A stretch of DNA of 12,500 nucleotides from Neocallimastix lanati (nom. inval.). Its lineage: Eukaryota > Neocallimastigomycota > Neocallimastigomycetes > Neocallimastigales > Neocallimastigaceae. The notes beneath the pieces are model-generated. The model was not told the DNA's origin and ran no database searches. It was given only the letters and a program-made list of their open reading frames with translations. The stretch lies in assembly GCA_016946835.1 (NCBI GenBank), contig JACVTC010000032.1:1322501-1335000 (forward strand), written 5' to 3'. Each line of letters begins with the position of its first letter. Position 1 is the stretch's first letter. Shown here in pieces: positions 6,726 to 12,500 of the stretch. The position numbers were made by a program, and so were the translations under genes.

Positions 6726-9700
6726 ATGGCTGTCGACGCATATTTTATTATAAATTCACGTAAAATATACAATAAACTTTGTGACATATCACAAGATGAG
6801 AATAATGTTGAAAATTTAAAGATATTTCTTGATGACAATCATTCTTTTTTTATAAATGTTTTAGAAAAAAGAAAACCAAATCAAAATCATAAAGATCTAA
6901 TTCAATCAGGACAAATAAAACTTGACAATGAAAATTTTAGAATAAATGAACGTTTCATTTTTAATACATTCATTCTTTCCACAGTATTAAATATTGATGA
7001 AAATTTAGCTGCTGCTCTTCTTTATCAATCTATAAAAAATAATAATGTAAATTTATCATCAAATTCTCATCATCCAAAAGCTTCTAGTGGTATTAATATT
7101 GATAAAAATAAAAACAATGAAAAATCGATATTATTATCTGCATTTCATTCTTATTATACAAATCGTTATTATATTTTATTATCTTGGAAATTCATTCTTT
7201 CTGGATTAATAGAAAATAAATTTGAAAAAACTGTTCATGAAGTATTTACTAAATTTACGAATGAAATATTTAATTCATTAAACATTAATAATTCAGCTGT
7301 ATCTTCTGAAAGTAATAGTGATAATGATATAGCTTCGAATGAAATAATTAATAAAAGACCTATCAGTTTAATGATTGATTATATAAGAGAAATTTCTGAA
7401 CCTTTTGAAAAAGTAAATTTGGATATAACAGAAGAACAAGAATCTTATTATATTTATCTCTTATCGAAAAAAGAAACAATAATTTTATATGAAAAAAAAT
7501 TAATGATTGTTATTTTAGTACAACTTTTTAATCTTCAAATTGCAAATGCTCAAGATGCTATGGATATTATACAACAAATTGCTGTAGAGGATGATAACAA
7601 TATGGTAAATAATTTATTATCAATGATATTAGAATATTTACAATTACCAGTGGACAATGTTGATGATAATTCTTTAGGTATAAATCATATTATATTATTT
7701 TTGTTTGTTTGTTTGTTTGTTTAGCATTCTATTAAATTGGTTAAATATATATATTACTAAAAAATAATATATTTATATATAATTTGTAATAGTACATAAC
7801 AATAATAACAATATAAAAGATATAAATAACTTGGAGGATGAATTACGAAATACAAAAAATGATTATTTATTAAATATTGAGTTTGTTCAAAACTTTAATA
7901 ATGTTGTTTTAAACAAGGATTTATGGAAAATAGATAATCTTGGTATTCGTGCAATAATTTTAATTCAATGGGCCCAACAATTTCAACGTTATCCATATAT
8001 TGCTAAAAAATATGGAATGACAAAAGAAAAATTAGATATATTATTAAATGAAGCTTTCAAAACTCCAAATTTTTTAAGAACATTAAAAAATTATATGTAT
8101 TTACCAAAAAGATACAATACATCCAAGCACTCCACTTCAACCATTAATTTCATGGAATTAGCTGTACCAAATTCTCCATTCACTCCAATGGTTCATGAAG
8201 GTCAATCCTTTTTCGATGATGAATATGTATCTAGCGAGAATGTAAATAATAATATAGAATTTTCTATTACTGGAGAAATGGCTTCTTCTTCATCATTATA
8301 TTTGGATACTGATAAAAATTCAAACGATGAAAATGATAGCGTTTCTAATATGATAGAACAACAAAATGATGATGATTTAGATCAATTTAAATTTTTAGAA
8401 ATTCAACAATTCTTCGAATTATTAATTAAATATAATTCTAATTTAATTATCTCTGTAAATGATGATTCTAAACAACTTTCGGTAAAATTTATTAAAAAAT
8501 TAATTAATTTTTTACATATATAATATAAATATATACTTAATGTATCAATTTATATATATTAATAATAATAATATAACTAACAATAGCGTCTCATTCTTAT
8601 TTTAAATTATTTTCTTATAAATATAAAAATATGTTATAAATATATATTATAATAATAATAACATTATTATTATTATTATATTTTATATTTTATTTTAGAA
8701 TCATGAAAATATAATTTACTTATTATCAAGATTTATTGGAAGTAATATGGATTATGGCTTTCGATTCTGGAAAATTGATTATCTTTATAATTTCATTGTA
8801 AAATCTATAAATATTTATATTAATGGAGATAAAAGTATTTATGTTAATTTCTTAGCAGCATTAGCAACAGGAAAATCATGTGCGCAAATCGCATATGATT
8901 ATCTTATAATGAATGAATTTATTTCATTAAATGATACTACTCATGATTCAGTACATCTAAATCATTTCAAATTTAATTGGAATATTATATTTGTTTCCTT
9001 AAATGAATTCATAATAAAAGTACAAAATCATCCAAATATTTCTATTGTAAATTCCGATTTAAATTTATTAAAATCATTATTAAGATTAATTCGTCAAATA
9101 GCACATTATTCAATACAAGCTAGAACAACACTTTATGAAAATCCAAAATATCAAGCAGTTAATCATTTATTTAATTTATTATGCTGTAAATTAGAATCAT
9201 TAGGTGATTATGTAAAAATTTCATTGCATGCTTCGATATTCCGTACTATTTCGGCCTTTTGTCTTCCAATTAACGGAAAACATATCGATATTACAAGACA
9301 AGTATGGTTAATGTTAGAACAATCACAATTTTTAAAGTCAAGTGTAAAAATGAGCAATATTCAACAAAGTAACTATTATCTTATTCAAAGAAAAAATATA
9401 TATCAAAATTATGTTCAAAATTTCAATAATCAATATCTCATTAAATGGAAGAGTTTTAATGATCATGAATTTTGTTCTAAATCAAATTTCTCAGTATCTT
9501 CAATTAATACATCACAAACATCTCTTCAATTAGCTAATAATATGCTTTATGAATTAGAAGAAGTAGAATCTTCAATTGGTGTATATTCTGAAACCATTGC
9601 TTTTATGAATCTCATCAGTATCTTATCTCAAAATCTTCAAAGTTACGGTTCTTATGATAAAAAATTAAATAATCTCAGTAGTATTGATTATGTTAATTAT

Positions 9701-12500
9701 ATTATAAATGATATCTTCATGAAAGTATTTGAACGCGATTATAAATATTCTTATCAAAAATGGGAAATCATAGAATCTTCTCTTAGAATTTTTAATCAAT
9801 GGTTTAATTCATTCAATATTGAAGGTTCTTTCATTAATAAAGAAATGATTCAAAATATAAAAAATTATACGAAAAGTAAAATGGATGAAGAAGAAAGTGA
9901 TAATATCGGTGATGATCAACACAATGATAAAAATAATTACTTAAATAAAAAAAGTGAACATATATTTAATGTTGATGAAAATGAAGGTACTAATATAGTC
10001 AAGGAATTTTCTTCGTTATCTATGTCTAACAAAAGTATTAGTGAAAGTAGTATTAATGAAGAAGCAGAGGCTATAAATAATATTTCCTTATTAAATTTAG
10101 CCCTCCATCCAGGTTGTCAAATGATGTGTAAGATTTTAGAAGGATCTGAATTTTTAACTAGTATATTAAAAATTTTATATTTCCAAAATTTCAAAGAAGA
10201 TTCTGATAATCTCAATGATCGTCTCATTAGTCATTTAAAATCCCAATCCATTGAGCACGTTCTTCAACTTCTCTTAACTGTATTAAATATTCAAGATACA
10301 TTCTTAGGACTTTTAATTCCTCAAATTAATAGTTTCGACCTTCCATACACTATTCCAGAAGTAATGACTCATTTAGATGAATTCTTGGCTTACTGTCCTG
10401 AAATTATTATTAATTTATCACTTTTAATTAATAATTCAATTAATGATAATATAAGTATCTATGTATCAAAAATTCTATTAAATCTTTCATTATCTCCATA
10501 TTTCCAAGAAAATAATATATTACAATTAGAAGAAGAAAATGAAACCACTGTTCATCAAAAGTGTAAATCATTAGCTAATATCTTATCTTCATCAGATAAA
10601 TCTAACGAAATTTTAAATGGTTTTATTAAAGCAATTAAACATTATGAAATTGAAAATCCAATACAATTACCTTACTATTATAGTGGTTTAGATATTTTTG
10701 GTCGTTTCTTAACTGAAAATGTTTATGATTCTAAAACAGTAGAAGATATTATGAACCTCTTAGGAATTCATGATTTAGAAGAGCTCCCTATTGTTGGTAA
10801 TACATTACAATCAACTGTTTTTAGTCTATTATTAAATAATCAATTATCTAATGATTCTCAACCAAAATTAGCTCCATTAGCAAATTATATCTTAGGTATT
10901 ATCTTAAAAAAAAATAATAATTTTAGAAAAAATAAAATAAGTCCAATAAAGGCTATAAAAAGTAATAATATAAAGGAAGATGATGACGATTATAATAACG
11001 ATGATGATGATGATGATGATGATGAAAGTGAAAATGGGTTTTTAGAAGATGGTACTTATGGTCAAAATATTAACATCAAAAATATTAATAATAATGAATA
11101 TATTAAAGATGGTGGCTTTAAAGAACTTTTAGAAGTATTAAAAAATGAAATAAATATGCCAGTTCATAAAAATCCATATTTGAATGAAAAAGCTTGTGAA
11201 GTAATATATCGTCTCTGTGCCTCTAAAGATACAGAAAAAATTATTCTTAATTACTTAAGATTTGATGAAAATTTAAATGCTATTCAGTTAAAAAGTCTAC
11301 CATTAAAAAATCATTTTGATGGTGTTGTTGTTGATACTGTACTTAAATCTGAAAATGAAGATAAGAGACAATATCCAAGCCAACTTGATTTTACCAATAA
11401 CATTGTAACAAATTATTTATCTAAAGCTTCAATTTTCATATCTCAATTAATTCGTCAAAAATGGATTATGAAAACAGTTGCCCTTGATCTTCATACTATT
11501 AAAAATCAAGATTCTTATAAACATTATATTCAACAACTTATGAAGTTACTATTACAACAAATTGTTAATCATGATAATAATAATGTTTCTAATCGTTTAA
11601 TATCTATTTTATCATCCATTGATAATATTCCAAAAGAAACTGTACCTTTAGAATTTAAAGATAAGACTAAACTTTTCTACTTAAAAAAGATAGATTATGA
11701 TAAATTTGTTCAAAGTACTAGTCAAGATGTTAAAGTATATGATATCACTAGAATCTATAGTATGATGGAAATTTATTTAATTTACCTTGAAAAACATAAT
11801 ATTATTACCACTCAAAGTCAAAAGGATATGTATTACTTAGAAATGCGTCAAGTCTTAGAACATCTATTTGCTATAAATCACTCTCATGAAATGGTGTCAG
11901 CTCAATATAATTATATTAAATCATGGATTGAAATTGTTGAAACAGTTTATCTAAAATGTAACAAATTTATGACCCATGATCAACGTACCATTGTTCTTCA
12001 CACTATTATTGTAGAATTGTTAAATAGAGCGATTTTAGAACAAAATCAGGATTTTGTTCTTCTCTATGTGAAGACGTCTGTTACCCTTACTGTTCAACTA
12101 TTAAATAATACTGCAGAAATTGATACTATTTTAAAAGAAACTTCTTCTTCTAAAGAAACAAAAAGAAAACATCCATTAGCTATTCAGCTTATTCTTCTAC
12201 TCTTAAGATTCTTTACAAATGTTAGAAAAGGAAAATCTTTCAATGATGTTCATAAAGAAGTTAATGAAACTATTCGTGGTTATCTCTATACTTTACTTAT
12301 AAAATGTATGGATTATATTATGATGAATGGTATTCAGTATACTGGTGATCATGAAGAATTAGAAACTGTTTCCAGTAAAGATATTAAACAATTAGTTAAT
12401 GAAAGTAAACAAATTGAATTTTATAAGGATGAAAATGACGATAATTCATTAAATATTAAATTAAAAATGCTCTACAAGTATTTCCGTCTTCTTATGGAAA
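6726..12500 (+). CDS. NUP192: Nuclear pore scaffold nucleoporin, NUP192/NUP205 family (3' end outside window)
   Basis: This is a large alpha-solenoid nucleoporin of the inner ring of the nuclear pore complex, which in other species binds NUP93/NIC96 and NUP53. Exons are 6726-7677, 7820-8481 and 8699-12500, giving about 1805 residues with no stop before the window ends. Family members run about 1700-2000, so most of the protein is here. Family-like blocks: residues about 51-98 ('HKDLIQSGQIKLDNENFRIN' then an LSxxLxLxExxAAxLL helix), 362 onward ('AIILIQWAQQFQRYP'), 'FLAALATGKSCAQIAYDYL' in early exon 3, 'EEVESSIGVYSETIAFMNLI' (about 825-845), 'IINDIFMKVFERDY' with 'KWEIIE' (about 872-895), and 'LALHPGCQMM' (about 1005). 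Disordered acidic or Ser/Asn loops interrupt the solenoid near 453-505, 930-1000 and 1295-1330 (eight Asp in a row). NUP188 is less likely because the N-terminal block fits NUP192/205. Confidence 0.92.
7678..7819 (+). other. Intron 1 of the NUP192/NUP205-like gene
   Basis: The donor is TTTAG|GTATAA (7677/7678) and the acceptor ATAAAAG at 7813-7819; length 142. Splicing joins G with AT as one codon and enters the downstream open frame at 'INNLEDEL'. An earlier acceptor, TTTAG at 7720-7724, would hit a stop three codons later in phase, so it is rejected. The intron holds five GTTT repeats (7703-7722). A branch-like TACATAAC lies at about 7793-7800. Confidence 0.85.
7703..7722. repeat. (GTTT)5 tetranucleotide repeat inside intron 1
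   Basis: Five exact GTTT units lie within the intron. They end in TTTAG, which mimics a splice acceptor but is not usable in frame. Confidence 0.85.
8482..8698 (+). other. Intron 2 of the NUP192/NUP205-like gene
   Basis: The acceptor is a T-rich tract ending TTTTAG at 8693-8698, and the next exon opens at 'NHENIIYLLSRF'. The preferred donor is TTTCG|GTAAAA (8481/8482), giving 217 bases. A second donor, ATCTCT|GTAAAT at 8454/8455, also keeps phase 0 and would remove nine more residues. An AACTAAC branch-like sequence at 8575-8581 is far from the acceptor. Unspliced reading stops at 8521-8523. Confidence 0.75.
11000..11023 (+). repeat. Coding (GAT)8 repeat, poly-Asp
   Basis: Eight GAT codons encode Asp residues about 1306-1313 of the nucleoporin, inside a wider acidic and Asn-rich loop. 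Being a perfect trinucleotide run, it is likely to be length-variable. Confidence 0.95.

Noticed and set aside
7725-7760. TTTAG at 7720-7724 as acceptor of nucleoporin intron 1
   Set aside because: In the required phase it reads into a stop after three codons, whereas the acceptor at 7819 restores a long conserved frame.

Overview
The window looks like nuclear DNA of a very AT-rich eukaryote. Genes carry short GT...AG introns. Intergenic DNA is almost pure A/T, with long homopolymers, and the proteins contain Asn- and Asp-rich insertions. The best fit is an anaerobic gut fungus (Neocallimastigomycota): extreme AT content, RGS-domain genes and Ty1/copia plus Ty3/gypsy-like debris sit together here. 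A dictyostelid or another AT-rich protist is a weaker alternative. This assignment is inference; no rRNA or other marker gene is present.

Layout. (1) Positions 2-924, plus strand: the 3' end of a two-exon gene for an RGS-domain (G-protein GTPase-activating) protein. (2) 925-3050: about 2 kb with no recognisable gene, holding A/T homopolymers, an AT microsatellite and a 278-290 bp tandem duplication (2031-2598). (3) 3050-5277: a graveyard of retroelements, visibly less AT-rich than its surroundings. On the plus strand lies a decayed Ty1/copia pol (reverse transcriptase and RNase H). It is interrupted by an antisense stretch resembling a gag zinc-knuckle region, and it abuts an antisense relic resembling the protease-RT junction of a Ty3/gypsy pol. 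All are broken by stops and frameshifts, and no LTR was recognised. (4) 5278-6725: gene-poor DNA with a (GAAAAT)n minisatellite (5661-5881) and one doubtful 38-codon minus-strand ORF (6393-6509). (5) 6726 to the window end, plus strand: the first about 1805 codons of a large nucleoporin of the NUP192/NUP205 family in three exons, with the 3' end outside the window.

The two real genes (RGS protein and inner-ring nucleoporin) have no evident functional link. The region between them is transposon wreckage and simple sequence. I found no new multi-gene system. The most notable points are the nested retroelement debris, the reading-frame break just ahead of the RT catalytic YVDD, a TGA at a conserved Trp position in the RNase H relic, the young-looking tandem duplication, and the acidic insertions in the nucleoporin.
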